7,773 bases of DNA, from assembly GCA_013694845.1 (NCBI GenBank), contig JACDBQ010000599.1, positions 1-7,773 on the forward strand, in the 5' to 3' direction. The first letter of the stretch is position 1; each line of letters opens with the position of its first letter. A program made the translations under genes and the position numbers. Shown here piece by piece: positions 1 through 5,770 of the stretch. Under the pieces are notes generated by a model. The model ran no database searches and was not told the origin of the DNA. It worked only from the letters and a program-made list of their open reading frames with translations. Source of the stretch: Acidobacteriota bacterium. GTDB taxonomy: Bacteria; Acidobacteriota; Vicinamibacteria; Vicinamibacterales; 2-12-FULL-66-21.

Positions 1-926
1 ACCATCCACAGCGCGCCGATCAGACCGAGCCCGACGATCGGCGGCGAGATGGCATCCTGCCAGAGCATCTGCAGGTAGCGCCACACCGGACGGAAGGCCC
101 CGGTCGCCACGGCCCGATCGACGACGATCTCGCGGTTCGCGGTGATGTCACGCCATGCGGTCAGCGGGTCCAGGGCGATGAACGGGGAGAGCAGGAAGAA
201 CGTGGCGGCGCTTGCCACCCCCGCGATCACCAGGTGTCGAAGGACGGCTCCCCACCCACGGGATCTCCACGCGAGGACGATCGCCCAGGACAAGGGCAGT
301 GCGAGGAAGATGCAGTAGTAGTGCGTGGAGAAGGCGACCCCGCAGGCTGCGCCGGCAAGCACGACGGCCGATGTCTTGCGGCCACCGGATGGTTCACCCT
401 TCCACACTCTCGACACAGCCAGGTATGCCGCGACCACGAGCATCGTGGCAAAGACGTCGTGCTTCACGTAGTGGGAATCGCGGACATGAAGCGGCGCGAC
501 GGCAAGGAAGATCGCCGCGGCGGTGGCCGTCCTCCCATCGATCATCCGCCGGCCCAGTGATCGGACGAGCACAACGGTTGTGGCACCGGCCACGACGCTC
601 AGTGACCGCCCGGCGAGATAGATACCGGTCGGATCGCGGAAATACACCTGCTGCAGCTCGGCAATCGACTGCACGCTCCCGCTCGCCCACAACGCCCCGA
701 GGTAAGTACCCACCCACCCGAACAGCACGTAGAAATAGAACGTCGGATACAGGAAATTCTCCGGATTCAACGTGCCCTTCGCAAAGCTGAGCGCCCGGGA
801 CATGATCGCCACTTCATCGGGGTTGAACACCGCGGGCAGACCGTAGCCGAGGCCGATCGCCCTGAGGGCGATGGCGGCGCCCACCAGGAGCACCGAGATT
901 GTCGCGGCCGCGGGGAACCTGACCAT
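1..926 (-). CDS. GT-C family membrane glycosyltransferase (GT39/PMT-ArnT-like), 3' end cut by window edge
   Basis: The frame stays open from an ATG at 926 to the left window edge, giving 308 residues without a stop. It reads as a polytopic membrane protein: a hydrophobic first helix (about residues 9-30), then a loop with NPDE (Asp37-Glu38), then repeated hydrophobic helices through residue 308. An acidic Asp-Glu in the first extracytoplasmic loop is characteristic of GT-C enzymes of the GT39/ArnT type, where it acts in catalysis. A second conserved-looking loop, HVRDSHYVKHD, spans residues 147-157. Such enzymes move a sugar from a polyprenyl-phosphate donor to a lipid, glycan or protein on the periplasmic side; the acceptor cannot be told here. 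The ATG shares its A with the TGA stop of the upstream gene (TGATG) and has no Shine-Dalgarno, so translation is probably coupled. Family members are usually about 450-600 aa, so roughly a third or more is missing beyond the edge. Confidence 0.85.
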   Translation of the reverse strand, partial: MVRFPAAATISVLLVGAAIALRAIGLGYGLPAVFNPDEVAIMSRALSFAKGTLNPENFLYPTFYFYVLFGWVGTYLGALWASGSVQSIAELQQVYFRDPTGIYLAGRSLSVVAGATTVVLVRSLGRRMIDGRTATAAAIFLAVAPLHVRDSHYVKHDVFATMLVVAAYLAVSRVWKGEPSGGRKTSAVVLAGAACGVAFSTHYYCIFLALPLSWAIVLAWRSRGWGAVLRHLVIAGVASAATFFLLSPFIALDPLTAWRDITANREIVVDRAVATGAFRPVWRYLQMLWQDAISPPIVGLGLIGALWM

Positions 927-2326
927 CAATCGAGGAATCTGCGCGCCAGGTCCACGGGGACCACGAATCTCGCGAGCCACAGGTTCCACGCCCCACGGGG
1001 ATACGGGGCGATGTCGCGAAGCCCGTGCATGAAGGCCTGATACTGCACGAGGAGCAGGAACGTGTGAAGGACGATGGCGCTCCCGGCAAGCGCGAGCATC
1101 CGCAAAGATGGCGACCAGCGGTCGATCAGGGCTGCGAGACCGAGCGCCATGACCGGGAAGCAACTGACGAAGCGGCGGGCGCCGAAGGCTTCTCCAGCCC
1201 ACCAGTCCGCCACCGCGGCGTTGACGTACCACGAGAGCACGAGAAAGAGCACGGCGCCGGCTGCAGTCCGACCATCGCGCTGAGCCAGATGGAACAGTCC
1301 GGCAATGGCGATCGCGCAGATCGGCGTCCACGTCAGTAGACCGTGCCAGTCCGAGAACAGGACCCGCAACAGCGCCGGTTCCGTCCACCGCATGAATCCT
1401 GAACCTTGCGGGAGCGCCAGGGGCTGCCCGTAGAGGACCGTCCAGACCGCCATCTGCGGCGCGAATACGGCGGCGCCGGCGCCGACCGCCATCGCGCCGG
1501 CCGCCAGGGCGCGTCCGGGAGACAGGCGTCGATCCCGGACCCGGAGAGCGAGATCGAGCGCGATCGGGGCGAACAGGATCGCGTCCTGCCAGCGCATCAG
1601 CGCCGAGAAACCGGCCAGCGCGCCAAGGATGGCGTGGCGACCGACGCCTGCGGCGTGGTCGCGTCGCAGCCAGGCGTACCAGAAGCCGCTGGTTGCGAGC
1701 AGCGAGGCGGCATGCGAGTAGGTGGGCGAGATGACGGAGTAATAGACGGCACTCGACGCGAGCCACAGCAGGATTGCGGCCCAGGCGGATGCGCGGGCAC
1801 TGAACAGGGTGGCCGCCGCGCGCCAGGAGAGCCAGACACCGGCGGTTGCGGCGGCGATGCCGCTCAGGCCCGCGGTGGCCTGGTAGATGCGCGCATACCC
1901 ATCGAGCGGCCAGGACATCCCGGCGAGATTACCCAGCCCCGCCACACCGGAAACCAGCAGGAAGAGCGGAGCCCACAGCAGCGCGGGCCCGACCGGCATC
2001 AGGTTCCTCACGTGTCCTGTCGGTGTGTCTTTGTAGATCCAGTCGGTGCCTGGTTCGCCGCCGCGAAGGTCATACAGGCGGATGTACTCATTGCGAAACT
2101 GGAGGTCGCGATCGAATACCGCGGATCGTAGCTGCACGTAGTGGTGCAGGGCGTCACCCACGACCAGCCGTCCGCCACGTTTGGGGAACGTGACCAGGCT
2201 CGCCGAGTACGCCAGCGCGAACAGCAGACCGATGGCGATGATGATCCGGGTCGTGCGGCGTTCGGGCAGCGTCAGGACGGACCCGATCAAGGCTTTCGAA
2301 ACACCATCAGGTTGAGGAAGCACCAC
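926..2326 (-). CDS. Polytopic membrane protein, probable GT-C glycosyltransferase (GT39-like)
   Basis: This is a 466-aa integral membrane protein with about ten hydrophobic segments, the first at residues 27-46. After it comes a loop with VVGDALHHY (Asp58), the position where GT-C enzymes carry their catalytic acid. Near the C-terminal part is a Trp/Gly/Arg-rich loop, DWWAGEAFGARRF (residues 374-386), typical of bacterial GT39-related membrane proteins of polysaccharide loci. The probable role is transfer of a sugar from a polyprenyl-phosphate carrier on the periplasmic face; donor and acceptor are unknown. The start is uncertain. The longest frame starts with tandem GTG codons at 2326 and 2323 and overlaps the upstream methyltransferase by 40 bp. 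A TTG at 2290 (454 aa) would overlap its stop as TTGA. Neither has a clear Shine-Dalgarno, and both keep the first helix. The stop overlaps the ATG of a second GT-C gene, so the two form a tandem pair. Confidence 0.85.
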   Translation of the reverse strand: MVLPQPDGVSKALIGSVLTLPERRTTRIIIAIGLLFALAYSASLVTFPKRGGRLVVGDALHHYVQLRSAVFDRDLQFRNEYIRLYDLRGGEPGTDWIYKDTPTGHVRNLMPVGPALLWAPLFLLVSGVAGLGNLAGMSWPLDGYARIYQATAGLSGIAAATAGVWLSWRAAATLFSARASAWAAILLWLASSAVYYSVISPTYSHAASLLATSGFWYAWLRRDHAAGVGRHAILGALAGFSALMRWQDAILFAPIALDLALRVRDRRLSPGRALAAGAMAVGAGAAVFAPQMAVWTVLYGQPLALPQGSGFMRWTEPALLRVLFSDWHGLLTWTPICAIAIAGLFHLAQRDGRTAAGAVLFLVLSWYVNAAVADWWAGEAFGARRFVSCFPVMALGLAALIDRWSPSLRMLALAGSAIVLHTFLLLVQYQAFMHGLRDIAPYPRGAWNLWLARFVVPVDLARRFLD

Positions 2327-2997
2327 CCGGGTATCGGAATCAGCCGTGTGAGCCAGCGGTGCAGCGGGAGCAGCGTTCGTGGATTCTTGCGTATGAGTCG
2401 CGTGATGACCGGGATCGTGGGGAAGATGCCGTGCCTCGACTCGAGCCAGAACCCCGTGCGCCGGCCGAGGGCGATGTAGTCGTTTGCCGGACGATCGCCC
2501 GGGTGCTTCAGCTCCGACGCCGTCCGGATCAGCCGTCCCCTCAGCAGGAACTGCACGCGCGACTGCAGATGTGCCAGGTTCGGCACCGATACGAGAAGTT
2601 CGCCTCCTGCCGCGAGCACGCGGTAAAGCTCCGCGAGGGCGAGAGGCTGCTCTTCGAAGGTCAGGTGCTCCAGGACATCGAGGCAGAGGGCTCGATCAAA
2701 CACACCGTCGGCGTGCGGCAGCGAGGTCAGTGATCCGCGGCGAACGCGAAGAGATGTATAAAAGGCGTCGATGCCTTCGATCTCGAGCCGATCCGCGTAC
2801 TCTTCGACGAGGATGCCTTCACCGCATCCGGCGTCAAGGACTCGTGTACCACGGGGTAACGCATCCAGCCACCGGCGAACGAACGCCAGTTTGGCCAGGT
2901 AAGTGGGGTAGTAGTCCCAGTCAGGGTCCGGTTGGCGATGATAGTCGCCGCGCGCGGCGTACTCGCCATCGCGTACTACGGGCGAGCTGCCTAGCAT
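2287..2997 (-). CDS. Class I SAM-dependent methyltransferase
   Basis: This is a 236-aa Rossmann-fold methyltransferase. Motif I (VLDAGCGEG, residues 53-61) is the glycine-rich S-adenosylmethionine loop. Asp77 (EGIDAF) ends the second strand, where it would hold the SAM ribose. LDVLEH (106-111) is the post-strand-4 motif of the Methyltransf_11/23 type, followed by the YRVLAAGGELLVSVPN strand region (125-140). The length is normal for this type. The C-terminal part (about 180-236) is rich in Arg, Pro and hydrophobic residues and may contact a lipid or glycan acceptor. Genes of this type are common in O-antigen, capsule and glycolipid loci, where they methylate sugars or lipid carriers; the substrate cannot be read from the sequence. 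The ATG at 2997 lacks a Shine-Dalgarno (the preceding bases read TCTCTCC), which is odd because the upstream stop is 49 bp away. The gene overlaps the downstream GT-C gene by up to 40 bp. Confidence 0.9.
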   Translation of the reverse strand: MLGSSPVVRDGEYAARGDYHRQPDPDWDYYPTYLAKLAFVRRWLDALPRGTRVLDAGCGEGILVEEYADRLEIEGIDAFYTSLRVRRGSLTSLPHADGVFDRALCLDVLEHLTFEEQPLALAELYRVLAAGGELLVSVPNLAHLQSRVQFLLRGRLIRTASELKHPGDRPANDYIALGRRTGFWLESRHGIFPTIPVITRLIRKNPRTLLPLHRWLTRLIPIPGWCFLNLMVFRKP

Positions 2998-3011
2998 GGA
3001 GAGATCTTACA

Positions 3012-3037
3012 GGTTCCGCCGGTTGGCGAGCGGAACC
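3012..3037 (-). other. Stem-loop between STN-protein gene and methyltransferase gene
   Basis: A perfect 8-bp inverted repeat (GGTTCCGC at 3012-3019, GCGGAACC at 3030-3037) encloses a 10-nt loop. It lies in the 49-bp gap 3' of the STN-protein stop and 15 bp before the methyltransferase ATG. No T-run follows on the minus strand, so it is not a standard intrinsic terminator. It could be an RNA stabiliser, processing site or partial attenuator that lowers expression of the downstream genes; this role is inference. Confidence 0.5.
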
Positions 3038-3046
3038 GCCGGACGC

Positions 3047-3727
3047 TTAGAAACCGCCGCCACCGCCGGGTCCGCCAGGAACCGTTCCCGATCCCCCACC
3101 GCCTCCTGGTTTAGGTGGCGTGCCGAAAGGAACCGGCTGTGCCGGTGGAGCCGGCAGCTGCCCCGGCCGTGGAGAAGTCAGGGGCGCGTTCGGCACCGCG
3201 GGCGGCTGCCCGGGCAGGGGTGGCTGCCCTGGTTGCGGTACGGCTTGCGGACCCATGCCCGGCGGCAGCACCGGGCGCTGCTGATCGTCTTCCATTTCGG
3301 CACCGGGCATATTGGCCGGTACCGGGCGGGGCGCGAACATCGGCGGAGGCGCCGCGATCGGGCCTGAGTTGACCGGCGGCCGGCTGACCGGCAGGATCAT
3401 GATCCGGTCGAAAACCGAGGCGCTGGCGATCGGCATCGGACGCTCGGCCGTCATGTACCCGCTCGCCGTCCGCAGAAGAATGTCGAGGGCTTTTCGTTCC
3501 GGCAGGTCCACGAGCTGCAGGGACACGGGTGTGAGAAATTTGTCGCCGTTGACGATCTTCGTCTGCCCGACCCGCGCCCATTCCGCAAGGATTGTCGAGA
3601 GCGGAACATCATCGGCCATGAGCGTGACGAGCCCCTGCCGGATCGACAGCTTCAGTTCGCCGGCTGCGGCGGCCGAGGGCAGGGCCAACCATCCGGAAAA
3701 CACGACGAGCAGAGCAAATGTGCGCAT
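3047..3727 (-). CDS. Secreted STN-domain-like protein with Pro/Gly-rich tail
   Basis: This 226-aa protein begins with a signal peptide: Arg2, a hydrophobic stretch (residues 4-16) and an Ala-rich cleavage region near residues 18-23. I see no lipobox cysteine. Residues about 26-92 resemble a secretin/TonB short N-terminal (STN) domain: a short beta unit, VPLSTILAEWARVGQTKIV (41-59), then PVSLQLVDLPERKALDILL (67-85). STN domains occur at the N-termini of secretins and TonB-dependent transducers, where they bind partner proteins in the periplasm. Here there is no secretin or barrel, only a low-complexity Pro/Gln/Gly tail (126-226) ending in Gly runs and Phe. The start at 3727 was chosen because it gives the signal peptide and has AGGAG 8 nt upstream. 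An in-frame extension to 3913 would run into the neighbouring gene and is rejected. It sits between two glycan gene blocks. Its function is unknown; a periplasmic scaffold or adaptor is one guess. Confidence 0.8.
   Translation of the reverse strand: MRTFALLVVFSGWLALPSAAAAGELKLSIRQGLVTLMADDVPLSTILAEWARVGQTKIVNGDKFLTPVSLQLVDLPERKALDILLRTASGYMTAERPMPIASASVFDRIMILPVSRPPVNSGPIAAPPPMFAPRPVPANMPGAEMEDDQQRPVLPPGMGPQAVPQPGQPPLPGQPPAVPNAPLTSPRPGQLPAPPAQPVPFGTPPKPGGGGGSGTVPGGPGGGGGF
3050..3352 (-). repeat. Low-complexity Pro/Gly-coding tract
   Basis: This is the part of the STN-domain gene coding residues 126-226. It is dominated by Pro, Gly, Gln and Ala codons, with short PGQPP units (residues 166-170 and 172-176) and terminal glycine runs separated by GTVPGGP. 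It is likely disordered in the protein and prone to length change or misassembly. Confidence 0.7.
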
Positions 3728-3735
3728 ATCTTGGA

Positions 3736-3740
3736 CTCCT
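3736..3740 (-). promoter_or_regulatory. Ribosome-binding site AGGAG for the STN-domain gene
   Basis: AGGAG lies 8 nt before the ATG at 3727 on the minus strand. It is the clearest Shine-Dalgarno in the window and decides the start against the longer in-frame reading to 3913. Other genes here mostly rely on overlap or close spacing. Confidence 0.75.
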
Positions 3741-3752
3741 AGGGGAACCTTC

Positions 3753-3758
3753 AGTATA
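3753..3758 (-). promoter_or_regulatory. Possible promoter -10 box (TATACT) for the STN-domain gene
   Basis: On the minus strand TATACT matches the sigma-70 -10 consensus at five of six bases, in otherwise GC-rich DNA within the only long gap. A start site near 3746 would leave a leader of about 19 nt carrying the AGGAG site. The -35 region (about 3776-3781, TCGCAC) matches poorly, so an activator or a different sigma factor would be needed if this is real. Confidence 0.4.
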
Positions 3759-3789
3759 CGCCTCGTTAGACGGACGTGCGAGCGGGACC

Positions 3790-3828
3790 GATGGGTTTTT
3801 GACGAACCCAGTGGGAATTGATGGGTTT
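3790..3828. repeat. Three-arm TGGGTT/AACCCA repeat in the intergenic gap
   Basis: On the plus strand GATGGGTTT occurs twice (3790-3798 and 3820-3828), 30 bp apart start to start. Between the copies is the inverted arm AACCCA (3805-3810). The middle arm can pair with either flanking TGGGTT (3792-3797, loop 7 nt; or 3822-3827, loop 11 nt), so two exclusive hairpins are possible. The element lies just after the radical SAM stop and about 30 bp upstream of the putative -10 box of the next gene. It could be an operator with half-sites three helical turns apart, or a weak 3'-end structure; there is no T-run. Confidence 0.5.
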
Positions 3829-3836
3829 GAGGCGGA

Positions 3837-4796
3837 CTAGATGAGCTTGGTGACCCAGAGCGGCGAGTCTTTTCGCGGCAGGTCACAGGAGCGGCATACG
3901 TCAGGCCCGCCACTTTCGAGGTGCTCGCGACGGACGCCCCGGAACAGGTCGTTGTTCCAGATCTCTTTTATGGACGAGGTGTTCATGTCGCCGAGGATGG
4001 TATGGCCGTCGAAGTCCGCACAGCAAAGCGCCACGCGCCCATCCCAGAGGATCGTGAAGGTCAGCCAAGGCCGGTAACACGGGTAATTCACGTCCGACTG
4101 CTGGTGGAGCGTCCCGCCCCAGTTGTGCAGCTCGGTGATGTGGATCTTGTCAGCGATCTTGCGCCAGTGCTCGATGAAGGCCTGCTCGTCCGCGGAGTTG
4201 TTCTGACGGACGAATGACAGGATCAGCTTGGGACGGCGCTTCCCGAGCTCGCCGCGGATGCGCACCAGCCGTTCGATATTGGCGATCACCTTGTCGTACT
4301 TCAAGCCGATCCGGGTGGATTCGAACACTTCCTTGCCGGAGGCATCGACACTGATGTTGATCGCATCCAGCCCGGCCTCGATCATGCCGCGCGCAACGTC
4401 CTCGGTGATCAGCGACCCGTTGCTGATCATCCCCACTTCCTTGATCCCCTTCTGCTTGGCGTAGCGCACCTTCTCGACGAGCTTCCGGTCGACGAAGGGC
4501 TCGCCGTAGTTGTGCACGCGGACGTGCGTGATCCCAAGCTCCACGCACTCGTCCACGATCCTGGTGAACAGGTCGAAGCTCATGATTCCCTGCCGGCGGT
4601 GCATCTCGTCGCGCGGGCAGAAGACGCACTTCGCGTTGCAGATGTTCGTACTCTCGATCTGGACGATCTCCGGCAGGATCGGTGACCGATCCCGCTCCGT
4701 GGCGAGCATCAGCCGCCGCACCGGCTTGGCCTGGCTGCGCAGCGCGGCTTCGGCGGCTCGACGAACGCGGGCTTTGATTCGGATGGGGTCTGACAT
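3837..4796 (-). CDS. Radical SAM/SPASM domain enzyme
   Basis: This is a 319-aa radical SAM enzyme. The cluster motif CNAKCVFC (Cys53, Cys57, Cys60; CxxxCxxC) binds the [4Fe-4S] that cleaves S-adenosylmethionine to the 5'-deoxyadenosyl radical. The SAM-binding GEP motif is at 98-100, and SVDAS (149-153) is a later barrel strand. The C-terminal SPASM/twitch-like region supplies Cys240 (CYRPW), Cys258-Cys259 (DGRVALCCAD), GDMNTSSIKEIW (269-280), and CRSC (Cys301, Cys304), enough for an auxiliary Fe-S cluster. The first 35 residues are strongly basic and may form an amphipathic, membrane- or partner-binding helix. SPASM enzymes include peptide modifiers and the aminoglycoside dehydrogenase BtrN (twitch). 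No small precursor-peptide gene is visible, and the neighbours are sugar genes, so a sugar or sugar-lipid substrate is the likelier inference. It starts 7 bp after the epimerase stop, with a weak AGG just before the ATG; cytoplasmic. Confidence 0.9.
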   Translation of the reverse strand: MSDPIRIKARVRRAAEAALRSQAKPVRRLMLATERDRSPILPEIVQIESTNICNAKCVFCPRDEMHRRQGIMSFDLFTRIVDECVELGITHVRVHNYGEPFVDRKLVEKVRYAKQKGIKEVGMISNGSLITEDVARGMIEAGLDAINISVDASGKEVFESTRIGLKYDKVIANIERLVRIRGELGKRRPKLILSFVRQNNSADEQAFIEHWRKIADKIHITELHNWGGTLHQQSDVNYPCYRPWLTFTILWDGRVALCCADFDGHTILGDMNTSSIKEIWNNDLFRGVRREHLESGGPDVCRSCDLPRKDSPLWVTKLI

Positions 4797-4803
4797 CTGC
4801 CTG

Positions 4804-5766
4804 TTACTGCTGCCGGAAATATTCGATCACGCGTTCGAGAGTTTCATCGAGCTCTACCGTTGGTTGATAGCCGACAAGCCGGTTGATCTTCGTAATGTCG
4901 GGCACCCGCCGCGGCATGTCTTCGAAGCCCGATTCATACGCCTGGTCATAGGGGATCGGGACGATGTTCGAACTGCTTGCGGTCATCGCCTTGACCTTGC
5001 TCGCCAGGTCGCCGATGGTGATCTCGTGACCGTTGCCGATATTGAACACCTGGCCGACCGCCTTCGGCTCGTTGATCAGCGCAATCAGCGCCCAGACGAC
5101 ATCGCCGACGTAAGTGAAGCTTCGCGACTGGGTCCCATCGCCGAACACGGTGATTGGTTGACCGGCGAGCGCCTGGCGAACGAACGTCGGGATCACCATC
5201 CCATATTGGCCTGTCTGCCGGGGCCCGACGGTGTTGAACAGTCGGACGACGATCACCGGAAGCTTCCGCTCCTTCCAGTACGCGAGCGCGAGAAACTCAT
5301 CGATCAGCTTGCTGCAGGCATAGGCCCAGCGGTGTTTCGATGTCGGACCGAGCACCAGGTCGGCGTCTTCGCTGAACGGCACGGTCGTGCTCTTGCCGTA
5401 GACCTCCGACGTCGACGCGATCACCACCAGTTTCTTCTTCTTGTTCGCGAGCTTGAGAACCACCTCGGTGCCGTGCACGTTCGTCTCGATGGTGTGCACC
5501 GGCTGCTCGACGATTAATTTAACGCCGACGGCGGCCGCCAGGTGAACGACCGTGTCGGCCCGATCGATCAGCTCGGCGAGCAGGGGCTCGTTCGACACGC
5601 TGTCGATCGTGTATTCGAACCGCGGGAGTCCCTTGAGGTGGGCAATGTTGTCGATCGACCCGGTGGACAGGTTGTCGATCACGCACACCTCATCGCCGCG
5701 CTCGAGGAGCGCCTCCGCGAGATGCGAGCCGACGAACCCGGCTCCGCCGGTGATCAACACGCGCAT
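4804..5766 (-). CDS. NAD-dependent sugar-nucleotide epimerase/dehydratase (extended SDR)
   Basis: This is a 320-aa extended short-chain dehydrogenase/reductase. The Rossmann motif GGAGFVGS (residues 7-14) and Asp31 at the end of strand 2 favour NAD(H). The catalytic set is visible: STSEVYG (118-124) and Tyr149-x3-Lys153. RLFNTVGPRQTGQYGMV (175-191) and FGDGTQSRSFTYVGDVV (208-224) are hallmarks of the UDP-glucose 4-epimerase / UDP-glucuronate decarboxylase / dTDP-glucose dehydratase superfamily. These enzymes oxidise a nucleotide sugar at C4 and then epimerise, decarboxylate or dehydrate it; which reaction applies here is not decidable from motifs alone. The ATG at 5766 is preferred because the protein then begins right at the Rossmann strand and clears the upstream stop by 4 bp. 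An in-frame ATG at 5787 would overlap the upstream gene by 17 bp. It probably supplies the donor sugar used by the neighbouring transferases; cytoplasmic. Confidence 0.93.
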   Translation of the reverse strand: MRVLITGGAGFVGSHLAEALLERGDEVCVIDNLSTGSIDNIAHLKGLPRFEYTIDSVSNEPLLAELIDRADTVVHLAAAVGVKLIVEQPVHTIETNVHGTEVVLKLANKKKKLVVIASTSEVYGKSTTVPFSEDADLVLGPTSKHRWAYACSKLIDEFLALAYWKERKLPVIVVRLFNTVGPRQTGQYGMVIPTFVRQALAGQPITVFGDGTQSRSFTYVGDVVWALIALINEPKAVGQVFNIGNGHEITIGDLASKVKAMTASSSNIVPIPYDQAYESGFEDMPRRVPDITKINRLVGYQPTVELDETLERVIEYFRQQ

Positions 5767-5770
5767 ACCT

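Noticed and set aside
1406..2131. Plus-strand open frame of 241 codons opposite the GT-C gene
   Set aside because: Its Arg/Gly/Gln-rich composition is that of a reverse-complement shadow of a hydrophobic high-GC gene, with no motif.
2757..2762. TATAAA on the plus strand resembling a -10 box
   Set aside because: It lies inside the methyltransferase coding sequence with no plus-strand gene downstream to serve.
3792..3810. TGGGTT/AACCCA hairpin as an intrinsic terminator for the radical SAM operon
   Set aside because: The 6-bp stem is weak and no T-run follows it on the minus strand.
3728..3913. 62-codon N-terminal extension of the STN-domain gene
   Set aside because: It overlaps the radical SAM C-terminus and would bury a good signal peptide inside the protein; the start at 3727 has AGGAG at proper spacing.
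4510..5517. Plus-strand open frame of 335 codons opposite the radical SAM and epimerase genes
   Set aside because: It is antisense to two genes with clear catalytic motifs, has no recognisable domain, and is expected from high-GC codon bias.
5508..5525. Short AT-rich patch (ATTAATTTAAC) in GC-rich DNA
   Set aside because: It codes continuously for residues in the conserved epimerase sequence (VKLIVEQP), so it needs no regulatory explanation.
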